35,079 bases of DNA from Collinsella sp. (lineage in GTDB: Bacteria > Actinomycetota > Coriobacteriia > Coriobacteriales > Coriobacteriaceae). The stretch lies in contig JAGZWV010000014.1 in NCBI GenBank assembly GCA_018378775.1, positions 1 through 35,079 of the forward strand. The letters are read 5' to 3'. How positions within the stretch are numbered: position 1 is the stretch's first letter; each line of letters starts with the position of its first letter. Shown one piece after another: positions 23,723-32,345 of the stretch. The notes under the pieces are model-generated. The model saw only the letters and a program-made list of their open reading frames with translations, searched no databases and was not told the origin of the DNA. The translations under genes were made by a program, and so were the position numbers.

Positions 23723-26062
23723 CTATTTTGCCACTTTAGGCTTAAAGGATTTCAAACGCAGGGCATTGGACACGACGCACACGCTCGACAGGCTCATGGC
23801 CGCGGCGCCAAACATCGGCGAGAGTTGCCATCCGGTGAGCGGGAAGAACACGCCCGCCGCCAGCGGAATGCCGATGCCGTTGTAGAACAGTGCCCAGAAC
23901 AGGTCCTGCTTGATGTTGCGGATCGTGGCGCGCGAAAGCTCGATGGCGCGGGCGACGTCCATGAGGTCGCTGCGCATGAGCACCACATCTGCCCCTTCTT
24001 TGGCGATGTCGGCGCCGGTGCCGATGGCAAGGCCCACGTCGGCGCGCGCCAGGGCGGGGGAGTCATTGATGCCGTCGCCCACCATGGCGACCTTGCCGCC
24101 CGCATCCTGCAGTTCGCGCACGTGGCGTTCCTTGTCGGCGGGGAGAACGTCGGCGATGACCTGTTCGCTGCTCAGCCCCACGCGGCGGGCGATCGCTTCG
24201 GCGGTGACGCGGTTGTCGCCGGTGAGCATGCGCACGTCGACGCCAAGCGAGCGCAGTGCGGCGATGGCCCCGGCGCTCGTCTCCTTGACCTCGTCAGCCA
24301 CGGCAACGGTGCCGGCAAGCTCGCCGTTCTTGGCAAAGAACAGCGGCGTCTTGCCCTCGGCGGCAAATTGCTCGGCAAGACCCGCGGGCACGGTAACGCC
24401 CAACTCGTTCATCAGGCGTACGTTGCCGGCTGCAATGGCGTTTTGCCCCTCGCGCGCCGTAACGCCGCGACCGGGCACGGCGGCAAAGTCCTCGACCATG
24501 CGTGCGACGATCCCGCGTGTCTCGCACTCGGCCATAATCGCCTCGGCCAGCGGGTGCTCGCTCGAGCGCTCCAACGCGGCGGCCAGCTTGAGCAGCGCCT
24601 TTTCGCTCATGGCGGGCGAGCCGTCGGCGCGCGTGGCTACCACGATATCGGTCACGGCAGGCTTACCGCGGGTGGCGGTGCCCGTCTTGTCGAGCACCAC
24701 GGTGCCCACGCTGCGCAGGTTCTCCAGCGCCTCGGCGCTCTTAAACAGAATGCCCATCTCGGCGCCCTTGCCGGTGCCGACCATAATGGCGACGGGCGTG
24801 GCCAGGCCCAGCGCGCACGGGCAGCTGATCACCAGCACAGCGACGGCGGAGGTGAGCGCCTCATTCACGTCGCTGGTCAGTGCCATCCACACCACAAAGG
24901 TCACGGCCGAGATCACGAATACCACGGGCACAAACACGCCGGCGACCTTGTCGGCCAGGCGGGCGATGGGCGCCTTGGTGGCGTTGGCATCCTCGACGAG
25001 CTGGATAATCTTGGCGAGCGACGTGTCGGCGCCCACGCGCGTGGCGCGGAAGGTAAACGAGCCCGTGCGGTTGACCGTGGCCGCGTTGACAGTGTCGCCG
25101 GCGGTCTTCTCCACGGGAATGGATTCGCCGGTCAGCGCACTTTCGTCCACGGCCGAGCTGCCCTCGAGCACCACGCCGTCAACGGGGATGGACTCGCCGG
25201 GGCGCACGCGCAGCACCTGACCGGGTAGGATGGCGTCGACGTCCACAGTGGTCTCGGTGCCGTCCTCTGCCACGACGGTCGCGTTCTTGGGTGCTAGGTC
25301 GATGAGCGCCTCGATGGCGCCGCCGGTCTTGGACTTGCTGCGCGTCTCGAGGTATTTGCCTACGGTGACGAGCGACAGGATGGTGCCGGCGCTCTCAAAA
25401 TACAGGTTGTTCATGCCTGTCATCATGGCCTCGTGGACCTGGCCCGCGGCCAGCTGATCGGCCATGATAAACATGGCGTAGAGCGACCAGGCAATGGATG
25501 CGGTGGCACCCACGGCAATAAGGGCGTCCATGGTAGGCGCGCCGTGCGCGAGCGATTTAAACCCGTTGATAAAGTACGCGTCGTTGATGTAGACGATGGG
25601 GATGAGCAGGGCGAGCTCGGTGAGAGCGAGCGTCATGCTGTGGGTATGGTCGGTGAAGATGCCGGGCAGCGGCCAGCCGAGCATGTGCCCCATGCCTATG
25701 TAGAACAGCGGGATGAGGAATACGATCGAGACGATGAGGCGGGTGCGCATGGCAGAGGCGGCGGCCTCCAACTTTTTGGTCGGCGACTCCATATGGGCGG
25801 CGCCGGACCTGGCTTGCGCACTTCCGCTTTGGACAGCGTCGGTGCCCGCGCTGACGGGCGAGGCCGAGTAGCCCGCGCGGTCGACAGCGGTACAGATGTC
25901 GTCGGGGGAGACCTGCGCGGGGTCGTAGTCGACCAGCATGGAGCCGGCGAGCAGGTTGACCGCGACGCTTTGGACGCCGTCGAGCTTGCTCACGGCACGG
26001 TCCACGTGCGCCTGGCAGGCGGCGCACGTCATGCCGCCCACATCGAACTTATCTTGAGCCAT
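23723..26062 (-). CDS. copA: Copper-exporting P1B-type ATPase
   Basis: Exports Cu(I) across the cytoplasmic membrane using ATP. 779 residues, one N-terminal HMA domain (GGMTCAACQAH, C13 and C16), then eight expected transmembrane helices (from about residue 112). The A-domain motif is ALTGESIPVEK. The CPC metal site ISCPCALG is at C414 and C416, the phosphorylation site DKTGT at D458, and the hinge GDGINDSPALARADVG follows. The ATG at 26062 has AAAGGAG upstream. It is the first gene of copA-copZ-csoR. A CsoR-type operator overlaps the promoter. Confidence 0.96.
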   Translation of the reverse strand: MAQDKFDVGGMTCAACQAHVDRAVSKLDGVQSVAVNLLAGSMLVDYDPAQVSPDDICTAVDRAGYSASPVSAGTDAVQSGSAQARSGAAHMESPTKKLEAAASAMRTRLIVSIVFLIPLFYIGMGHMLGWPLPGIFTDHTHSMTLALTELALLIPIVYINDAYFINGFKSLAHGAPTMDALIAVGATASIAWSLYAMFIMADQLAAGQVHEAMMTGMNNLYFESAGTILSLVTVGKYLETRSKSKTGGAIEALIDLAPKNATVVAEDGTETTVDVDAILPGQVLRVRPGESIPVDGVVLEGSSAVDESALTGESIPVEKTAGDTVNAATVNRTGSFTFRATRVGADTSLAKIIQLVEDANATKAPIARLADKVAGVFVPVVFVISAVTFVVWMALTSDVNEALTSAVAVLVISCPCALGLATPVAIMVGTGKGAEMGILFKSAEALENLRSVGTVVLDKTGTATRGKPAVTDIVVATRADGSPAMSEKALLKLAAALERSSEHPLAEAIMAECETRGIVARMVEDFAAVPGRGVTAREGQNAIAAGNVRLMNELGVTVPAGLAEQFAAEGKTPLFFAKNGELAGTVAVADEVKETSAGAIAALRSLGVDVRMLTGDNRVTAEAIARRVGLSSEQVIADVLPADKERHVRELQDAGGKVAMVGDGINDSPALARADVGLAIGTGADIAKEGADVVLMRSDLMDVARAIELSRATIRNIKQDLFWALFYNGIGIPLAAGVFFPLTGWQLSPMFGAAAMSLSSVCVVSNALRLKSFKPKVAK

Positions 26063-26109
26063 GGCTTCTCCTTTCTGTTGTTCGCTGTTGGAATTGTTAA
26101 CCTGATGAT

Positions 26110-26140
26110 ACTATACACCCATACCCCCTGGGGGTGTCTA
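26110..26140 (-). promoter_or_regulatory. CsoR-type operator and promoter of the copper operon
   Basis: The palindrome ACCCCCTGGGGGT (26123-26135), set within CATACCCCC and GGGGGTGTC, fits the GC-rich, C-run/G-run pattern of known CsoR sites. A minus-strand -10 TATAGT lies at 26110-26115, so the operator occupies the space upstream of it. Its position before copA and the presence of csoR in the operon support autoregulation. Confidence 0.75.
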
Positions 26141-26213
26141 GTAGTAGTTGGAATGTATGACTTTTCATTACAGATGAGGGTGGCTGCTCAATCGGCGGTC
26201 GTCTTTGCCAAAC

Positions 26214-26350
26214 ATCTCAATCTGTAACGTCTGGACCGGTTTTTGAACCATAGCTGTTACAGATTTAGACAAACATTTCAGCCGAAAACTAACGTCTCGA
26301 TCTGTAACAACTAGACCCCGTTTTACCGAGTATTTGTTACAGATCGAGAC
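26214..26350. repeat. Pair of 57-bp palindromic repeats
   Basis: Units 26214-26270 and 26294-26350, spacer 23 bp. The second unit has perfect arms. Both cores carry a T-run (GGTTTTTG and CGTTTTAC), so they lie in the opposite sense to the copies at 11.8-20.8 kb. They sit between the copper operon promoter and the end of the LPXTG gene. The rest of 26063-26433 holds the copA promoter/operator and no other feature I can name. Confidence 0.95.
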
Positions 26351-26433
26351 AATCTCGGAGCAGATGCCCCGGCGCATGCTGGGCAGGGTTTGCGAAGCGG
26401 TGGGAGGGAGGAGAAGCCGTCCTCCTGAAATCC

Positions 26434-29400
26434 TTACTCCTGACGACGCTTCTTGTCGGTCAGGAAGACGCCAGCGGCTACGAGCACGACACCTCCGATG
26501 ACAAACGTCTCACCGGTGAGCGCAGCATTGTCGCCTGTGGTGGGAAGTGCCGAGTTGGCGGCCGTCTTGGCGTTGCCGGTAGACGGCTTTCCAGCAGCCG
26601 GCTTAGCGGCAGCCTGCGTGATCTTGGCCTGCTCGGCCTTCGCTGCCTCTTGCTCCTGGCGGGCGATCTCGTCCTTCAGGGCTTGCTCGGCGGCTACGCG
26701 TTTTGCCTTCGCCTCGTTGTAGGCATTGAGCGCTGCGGTGTAGGCGGGCGTCGCAGCATCAAGGTCTGCCTGAGCGGCATCAAGTGCGGCCTTTGCGTTA
26801 TGTTCTGCCTGCTTGGCGGCGACGCACTTGGCAAAGAGGGCATTGAGCGTATCATTCGCGTTTGCATCAGAGCCAGTAGCAATGCCGTTTTCGACGTTGA
26901 TGGACTTTAGCTTTCCGAGGGTAGCGACAGCGGCATCCGATGCGGCCTGAGAATTCTCGATCGCCTGTTCGGCGTTCGCGATGGCATCATTTGCCGCACC
27001 AAGGGCGACTCCGGCCTCAGTCACTGCTGCGTCGGCGTCCTTCTTGGCCGCCTTGGCCGCGGTAAGATTGTTGGCCGCGTTGCTCAGGGCGTCGGCATGG
27101 GCCTTCTTTGAAGCAAAGTCGTTTTTCGCCGTGGTCAGATCGCTCGCAGCGTGCTCCGCGGTCGCCGCCTTGGCCTCGGCGTTGTCCTTCGCGGTGTCGA
27201 GGGCCTGCTTCTTGGCAGCCGCGTCGCGCTCCGCCTTTTCGAGAGCACTCTGGGCAGACGTCTGGGCTGCCGTGGCTTCATCAAGCGTTTGATGGGCCTT
27301 GTCAGCCTTTTCCTGAGCCGCAGCAACATCGGCAGAATACTTGGCAAGTTCCTTCTTTGCATCTTGCAGAGCCTGCTGCTTTACGAGAGTTTCTGCCTTG
27401 GCGTCATCAACCTTCTTCTGACTCTGAGCGGCTTGCTCTTGCGATGCCTTAAGCTCGGCGCGCTTCTGGTTGACGACCTGCTCTGCGGTCGCCACGTTAC
27501 TTTGGGCGGCTTTGACCTGGTCTTCGGCTTCGGTAACTTTTCCGTTTGCCTTGGCGAGATTCTGCTCTGCTAGGGCAACAGCGGCGGCGGCACTTGCTGC
27601 GCTGTCGTTCTTGGCGGCAAGGTTGCTGTTCGCGGTATCAACGCCTTCCTGCTTTTGAGCGACGAGGGTCTCAGCTACCTTTACGGCATTGGCTTTCGAT
27701 GCCGCTGTGCTGCGCTTTTGTTCAAGGTCCGTCTTTGCGGCGGCGAGCTTTTCGCTGGCTTTGGAGAGGCTCAGCTGATACTGATCAAAGAGATTCTCGA
27801 GTTCATCGATCGAGTATTCTTTCTCGTACGAACCGTAATTGTTGTCGATCTCCAAGACGAACACATACGGCCAAAGGGTTCCGCGCGAGTTGATGCCGTA
27901 TCCCATGGTTTTGGCGTTAGGTTGTACGATATTCAAATAATGGCCGACGGTGCCAAAACCCACGCCTTGGGCTCCGAATTCGGTACCGTGACTCCAGAAA
28001 GTCTTCCAAGCATCTTTGGGGGCAACGTTGCCAAGGCCGGCTTTCGCTGCAGCATCGTCAAATATTTTCTTTTCGCCATCAACCCATTGGTGCGCGATGT
28101 TTTCTTTCGTGCTGAAGTTCCAAGCGGCATTTTCAAATCCGGCATAGTCTGAGTGCCCCTTCGTTGCGTCGGAGTAATTGGAATCAGACTGAGCGATTGC
28201 CATTTGCTCTGCCGTTACCTTAAGCTCGCTAAGGCCGACGCTTTTGCGATATTCATTAATTTCGCGCAGCTTGCCAAACGAAAGCTTGGCGTTGTCGAGT
28301 GACGTGCCGTCTTTTTTATCGCCAATGGTCGTCGGGTTTTTATCGCTCTGCCTATAGATGATGTTTGCAGCGTCGTTGGCACCGATGAACTGGTAGAAGC
28401 CGATGACGCCCTGCGCCTCCGCCGTCGTTGCCTTATCGGTTGCCGCCTTGCACGTATCGTATGCTTTCTGTGCATCGATAACGGCTTGATCGGCGGCCGC
28501 CTGGTTTGCCTTGGCAGTTTTGAGCGCCTTGTCTGCCTGCTCCTTCTCGGCTTTTGCCTGATCGACTTGTTTCTGAGCGGCCTTTGCTTTCTCCAGTTCG
28601 GTAGCATGTGCCTGCTTTGCCGAGGTCAACTCCGATTGCGCCGCATCGGCTTTCGTCTGGGCTGCCGTTACATCATTTTCGGCTGCTGCGACTGTCTGCT
28701 TCTTGGCTTCGAGCTCGCTTTCGGCACCGGTGAGGGCGTCCTGCTTGGATGCAACGTCGCTATTTGCCTGAGAAAGGCCTGCTTCGGCAGCCGCCTGCTG
28801 CTGCTTCGCCTGGTCGAGTGCGCTTTGGGCAGCATCGACCTTTGCCTGGGCGGCGTCATACTCCGGGCCCTCGGCGCCTGCCTTTGCGGCCGCCAAATCG
28901 GCTTGTGCGCTGTCGTACGCTGTCTGTGCCGCAACTAGCTTACCATCCGCGGCGGTCTTTTCCTGCTGAGCGGAAGCCAGCGTGCCTGCCGCCTCGTCGT
29001 AAGCGCTCTGCGCGGCGCTCTGAGCCTGCTGGGCATCGGCGAGCGCGGAATCGGCAGCGGCCTTCGCAGCCTTTGCTTGGTCCAGAGCGGCCTGCGCATC
29101 TGCGGCAGCCTGCTCGGCGACCTTGATTTCCTCCGGCGTTGCGTTGGCGGCTGCCTTCTGGGCTGCCTCGAGCTTGGCCTGCGCATCAGCTGCCGCCTGC
29201 TTTGCGGCATCAAGGACCTTCGACTTGTCCTCGGCGTCGGTCTTGGCTGCATCGAGCTTTCCTTGGGCATCCTTCAGCGTGGCACTGGCGCTGTCGGCCG
29301 CCTTGACGCTTTCATCGAGCTGGCGAGCATATTCGGCGCGCGCGGCGGCCTCTGCCTGCGAATTATCGGAGACGGAGGCGTCATAGGTGCTTTGTGCGTT

Positions 29401-29769
29401 GTCGCGGGCCGCCTGCTTTTCGGTATAGGGGGCAGCCACCGTGTTGTAGTCGGATTTGGCGTCTGCCTCGGCAGCCTTTGCGGCATCGATCGCAGCCTGC
29501 AGGTCGGCAATCTTCTGGGCGTTTGCCTTTACTGCGGAGCCTGCCGCCTCGCCGGCGTGGACAGCAAGCGGCGACATGATCGCGTCCTGTGCCGTGGTAT
29601 CACTTGCATCGTTGGCAAATGCCGAGAACGGCGCGAGCAGCGTCGAGCCAGTCATAGCGATGGTGGTTGCCGCGGTGACGGCGAGTCGTGTTGCCTTGTG
29701 GCCCGAGAATGTGGGGCGAGGCTCGGCGCCGCCTGAGACTTTCAAGTGTTTAGGTGCGTACTTTGCCAT
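26434..29769 (-). CDS. LPXTG-anchored coiled-coil surface protein with CAP domain
   Basis: 1111 residues. The N-terminus has a basic stretch and a long hydrophobic signal segment (about 28-55, LAVTAATTIAMTGSTLLAPF) ending near SAFAND. A very long Ala/Lys/Gln/Asp-rich coiled coil (about 60-470) is followed by a globular CAP/SCP-like domain (about 495-645: LREINEYRKSVGLSEL, ENIAHQWVDGE, GVGFGTVGHYLNIVQP). A second coiled coil follows (about 660-1040), then LPTTG (about 1075), a hydrophobic helix and KKRR. Sortase therefore likely anchors it to the wall. The ATG at 29769 has GGAGAAG upstream. The role may be adhesion or host contact; the CAP domain function is unknown. Confidence 0.9.
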   Translation of the reverse strand: MAKYAPKHLKVSGGAEPRPTFSGHKATRLAVTAATTIAMTGSTLLAPFSAFANDASDTTAQDAIMSPLAVHAGEAAGSAVKANAQKIADLQAAIDAAKAAEADAKSDYNTVAAPYTEKQAARDNAQSTYDASVSDNSQAEAAARAEYARQLDESVKAADSASATLKDAQGKLDAAKTDAEDKSKVLDAAKQAAADAQAKLEAAQKAAANATPEEIKVAEQAAADAQAALDQAKAAKAAADSALADAQQAQSAAQSAYDEAAGTLASAQQEKTAADGKLVAAQTAYDSAQADLAAAKAGAEGPEYDAAQAKVDAAQSALDQAKQQQAAAEAGLSQANSDVASKQDALTGAESELEAKKQTVAAAENDVTAAQTKADAAQSELTSAKQAHATELEKAKAAQKQVDQAKAEKEQADKALKTAKANQAAADQAVIDAQKAYDTCKAATDKATTAEAQGVIGFYQFIGANDAANIIYRQSDKNPTTIGDKKDGTSLDNAKLSFGKLREINEYRKSVGLSELKVTAEQMAIAQSDSNYSDATKGHSDYAGFENAAWNFSTKENIAHQWVDGEKKIFDDAAAKAGLGNVAPKDAWKTFWSHGTEFGAQGVGFGTVGHYLNIVQPNAKTMGYGINSRGTLWPYVFVLEIDNNYGSYEKEYSIDELENLFDQYQLSLSKASEKLAAAKTDLEQKRSTAASKANAVKVAETLVAQKQEGVDTANSNLAAKNDSAASAAAAVALAEQNLAKANGKVTEAEDQVKAAQSNVATAEQVVNQKRAELKASQEQAAQSQKKVDDAKAETLVKQQALQDAKKELAKYSADVAAAQEKADKAHQTLDEATAAQTSAQSALEKAERDAAAKKQALDTAKDNAEAKAATAEHAASDLTTAKNDFASKKAHADALSNAANNLTAAKAAKKDADAAVTEAGVALGAANDAIANAEQAIENSQAASDAAVATLGKLKSINVENGIATGSDANANDTLNALFAKCVAAKQAEHNAKAALDAAQADLDAATPAYTAALNAYNEAKAKRVAAEQALKDEIARQEQEAAKAEQAKITQAAAKPAAGKPSTGNAKTAANSALPTTGDNAALTGETFVIGGVVLVAAGVFLTDKKRRQE

Positions 29770-29910
29770 TTCTTCTCCCAATCGTTGAAGGGGTACCTAT
29801 GACAATTCGTACGTTACGACCGCCGAAAGGGTTCCTGTTGCGCAACATTGGCAAGGAAATATCGACACACTTGAATCACATTTACGAGGCGAAGTTCTCG
29901 GCAAGCTAAT

Positions 29911-30047
29911 GTCTCGTTCTGTAACATCTAGAGAGGTTTTTGACCCCTTACTGTTACAGATTGAGATGTTGTCTCGCGGGATTGGGGTTTGTCTCGTTCT
30001 GTAGCATCTAGACCTGTATCTGCCGAGCTAGTGTTACAAATCGAGAC
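29911..30047. repeat. Pair of 57-bp palindromic repeats
   Basis: Units 29911-29967 and 29991-30047, spacer 23 bp. The second unit has decayed slightly (GTAGCA and TTACAAAT in the arms). Cores are in the T-run sense. The pair lies between the surface-protein start and the stop of the kinase gene, so it follows the kinase gene and precedes the surface-protein gene in their direction of transcription. The rest of 29770-30089 shows a TTGCGCAA palindrome near 29840 and no gene. Confidence 0.95.
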
Positions 30048-30089
30048 AACTGCCGGGGAGGGGTCCCGTTACGGCAAGACGCCCGCCGC

Positions 30090-32174
30090 CTAGATACAGA
30101 ACCCGGGGATCACACAGGTTAGCTTGTTTGGCTTTTCCGCAGGCGTTGCGTACGTAAAGACGTCGCCGTCGTGTCCCACGCGGTTCATATAGAGCGTGCC
30201 TTCGCTCTCCGATGTGTCGGGGCTCACCGTGCGCTCCCACCAGCAGGTGTCCTTGCCCTTCCACTGGCGGACCATCGTCTCGTTCGTGGAATACGGGCTT
30301 ACCTTGAGCTCGCGGAAGAGCTGATACTCCTTGCCCTCGCCGTTGTAGATGTCTGCCAGGTAGTGATAGTCCTCGGTAAACGAATCGGGCGGTTGCGTAC
30401 CGCACAGCTCGACCATGGCGGGCAGCCAAAGGGTTGCGGGCAACTCGCTCAGGCACGATGCGCTGTTGGCGGCGCCCACATTGTTCGAGACCTTCTTGAC
30501 ACCTTTAATGAGCGCGCGCAACTCGTTGGGCAGCAGCTTAAGGCCGTCGCCGTTGAGCCACTCCCGCAGCTCGCAATCTGCCCAGCCGGCGCTCGGCGGT
30601 TCAGCCGCAGCGTTGCGCTCGGCAATACCCGCGTCGAACATAAACGTCAACCCGGCCTTGCCCGTCCCGTCCAGAAGCTCATCGTGGCGGATGCCCACAA
30701 GCTGCGCGCCAACCTGCAGCCCGTTGGTGAGCGTGATACGCTTGGTACACGGATAGGGGATATGCCCATCGGCATCGAGCAGGTGATAGCGCTTGGCAAT
30801 CTCGCGTGCCTCGCTACGGGTCTCGGCGGCCTTAATCTTGAGCGAAATCTCCTGCAGCTGATCCCAAGTGTAGTCGTCAAGCGAACCGCGGATGCCGTCC
30901 AGGTAGTCGGGGATGCCAAAGCCATGGGTCGCCGCCCCAATGACGCTGAGCCCCGCAACGGCTGCAACGACGCCACCGATAATAAAGCGGCGGCGGGTCA
31001 TGGCATCGTGCCGGGCCTGCTCCAGGATCTCTCGCGCGCGCTCGCCGGCGACGTCGACCTTAAGGTGCGTGCCAGAATCGATATCAATCGCGGCCTCGTC
31101 TCCTGTGCCTTCGCGGCCCTCGGATTCGGCATCGGTGAGGTATGCCGAGAGCACCTCGAGCATCTGCTGCTCGGTGGGACGATCGCACTGCTCGACTGAG
31201 AGACCCTTCATGATGATTTGGACGAGCGCTTCATCGCCCTCGCAGCGCGGCTCGAGCGGCGCCGGCTTGGTCTTGGTCTTTACGAGATAGAACGAGCCGG
31301 TTGCAGCGGCGTCCGTCGACTCAAAGTCAAACGGTTTGCGACCGCTGTAGAGCTGGTACAGAATGCTCGAAAGCGCATAGACGTCGATCGCGGGCGAACG
31401 GCGAAGGGCCGCGATGCCTTCGATATCCTGCGTGAGCATCTCGGGCGCGGCGTATGCGGGTGTGGCAAAGCGCCAGATGTCGGCGCGCCGGGTGATCGTG
31501 TCGTCGCCGAGAGCCATGGTCGCGGAGCCCATGTCGATGAGGCAGGGGTCAAAGGAACAATCGGCAATCTGCTGCTCGAGTGTTCGGCTGGTGGTGCGGA
31601 ACATGATATTGGCAGGCGATAGGTCGCGATGGATGACCGGATTCACGAGGCCTTGGGTCATCAAGAGCGCACGAAGCACGGCGTTTCCGACGGCGGCGAC
31701 CATCTGGGTGGTCAGCCCGCCCGAGGCGTCGTGCGGAAGCAGGGGCAGCGCCTGCTTGAGCGAGGTGCCCTCGACCCACTCCATGAGGATGAGAGGGTCA
31801 TCCTCGCACGATCCGTAGCCATAGACGCTCGGAAATCCGCGCAGGTGCGAGACGGTACACAGATGACGGTACTCCTCGAACAGCGCGGCGGTGCTGGCCA
31901 GGTGCGCTGCCGATTGCTCGGCGGAGCGGTCGGGGGCTTGGCCGGAAAGGATGGCATTGTCCTTGAGTAGCTTGACGGCAAAGACCTCGCCGCTCGTGTT
32001 GGTCGCGCGCAGCACGTGCCCGATGTTGCCGTTGTTGCGGTGGGCCGTCTGGAGAATAAGCGTCATAAACCGACGCTTGGCGTCGTCCTCGGCGCTGGGG
32101 TCGACCGCCACGGCGGTATCGAACGTATCGAGACGGACGAGTTTGTCGCCATAGGCGCTATCGGTAGTATCCAT
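30090..32174 (-). CDS. Membrane Ser/Thr protein kinase with extracytoplasmic DUF6273-like domain
   Basis: 694 residues. Cytoplasmic kinase domain (about 40-330): AVKLLK (K68), HRDLSPANIMF (catalytic D184), DMG in place of DFG (D214), and YAAPEM. Then a juxtamembrane stretch (to about 390), one transmembrane segment (about 390-412, FIIGGVVAAVAGLSVIGA), and an outer C-terminal domain with ITLTNGLQVGAQLVG, WADCELREWLN, and SCLSELPATLWLPAMVEL. This resembles DUF6273 from memory. The layout is a one-component receptor kinase that could sense a cell-surface signal. The ATG at 32174 has AAAGGAA upstream. The FHA gene lies upstream on the same strand. Confidence 0.88.
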   Translation of the reverse strand: MDTTDSAYGDKLVRLDTFDTAVAVDPSAEDDAKRRFMTLILQTAHRNNGNIGHVLRATNTSGEVFAVKLLKDNAILSGQAPDRSAEQSAAHLASTAALFEEYRHLCTVSHLRGFPSVYGYGSCEDDPLILMEWVEGTSLKQALPLLPHDASGGLTTQMVAAVGNAVLRALLMTQGLVNPVIHRDLSPANIMFRTTSRTLEQQIADCSFDPCLIDMGSATMALGDDTITRRADIWRFATPAYAAPEMLTQDIEGIAALRRSPAIDVYALSSILYQLYSGRKPFDFESTDAAATGSFYLVKTKTKPAPLEPRCEGDEALVQIIMKGLSVEQCDRPTEQQMLEVLSAYLTDAESEGREGTGDEAAIDIDSGTHLKVDVAGERAREILEQARHDAMTRRRFIIGGVVAAVAGLSVIGAATHGFGIPDYLDGIRGSLDDYTWDQLQEISLKIKAAETRSEAREIAKRYHLLDADGHIPYPCTKRITLTNGLQVGAQLVGIRHDELLDGTGKAGLTFMFDAGIAERNAAAEPPSAGWADCELREWLNGDGLKLLPNELRALIKGVKKVSNNVGAANSASCLSELPATLWLPAMVELCGTQPPDSFTEDYHYLADIYNGEGKEYQLFRELKVSPYSTNETMVRQWKGKDTCWWERTVSPDTSESEGTLYMNRVGHDGDVFTYATPAEKPNKLTCVIPGFCI

Positions 32175-32216
32175 GGCGTTCCTTTGTCTGGCATGGGTTG
32201 CCGCACGTTTACGCGA

Positions 32217-32257
32217 GCAGTGCGGATATCGGTAAAGTACCATGATAGCCGCACTGC
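32217..32257 (-). promoter_or_regulatory. Leader hairpin of the kinase gene
   Basis: Arms GCAGTGCGGATATC and GATAGCCGCACTGC (one mismatch) enclose a 13-nt loop, 43 bp upstream of the kinase start. It would form in the 5' leader RNA or act as an operator. Its role is not known. Confidence 0.55.
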
Positions 32258-32306
32258 CCACGTATACCGCTGAGCATTGTCGTTTACGACGCAGAAGGTA
32301 GAAGAC

Positions 32307-32342
32307 GAAAGACGGACGGCGACCGTCTTTCGATCGCCGTCC
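32307..32342 (-). terminator. Terminator region of the FHA gene with two exclusive hairpins
   Basis: Hairpin A pairs GAAAGACGG (32307-32315) with CCGTCTTTC (32323-32331). Hairpin B pairs GGACGGCGA (32314-32322) with TCGCCGTCC (32334-32342). They overlap and cannot form together. On the minus strand hairpin B is followed by the T-rich TCTTTCGTCTTCT and lies 3 bp after the FHA stop. The layout could be a simple terminator, or an attenuator for the kinase gene. Confidence 0.6.
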
Positions 32343-32345
32343 GCG

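Noticed and set aside
23705..25228. 507-codon plus-strand frame over copA
   Set aside because: It is antisense to a clear P-type ATPase and has a composition rich in His, Gly and Ala, typical of a shadow frame.
26164..26178. Further arm of the 57-bp family (ATTACAGATGAG)
   Set aside because: Only about 11 bases match, the spacing does not fit the 80-bp period and no partner arm is present.
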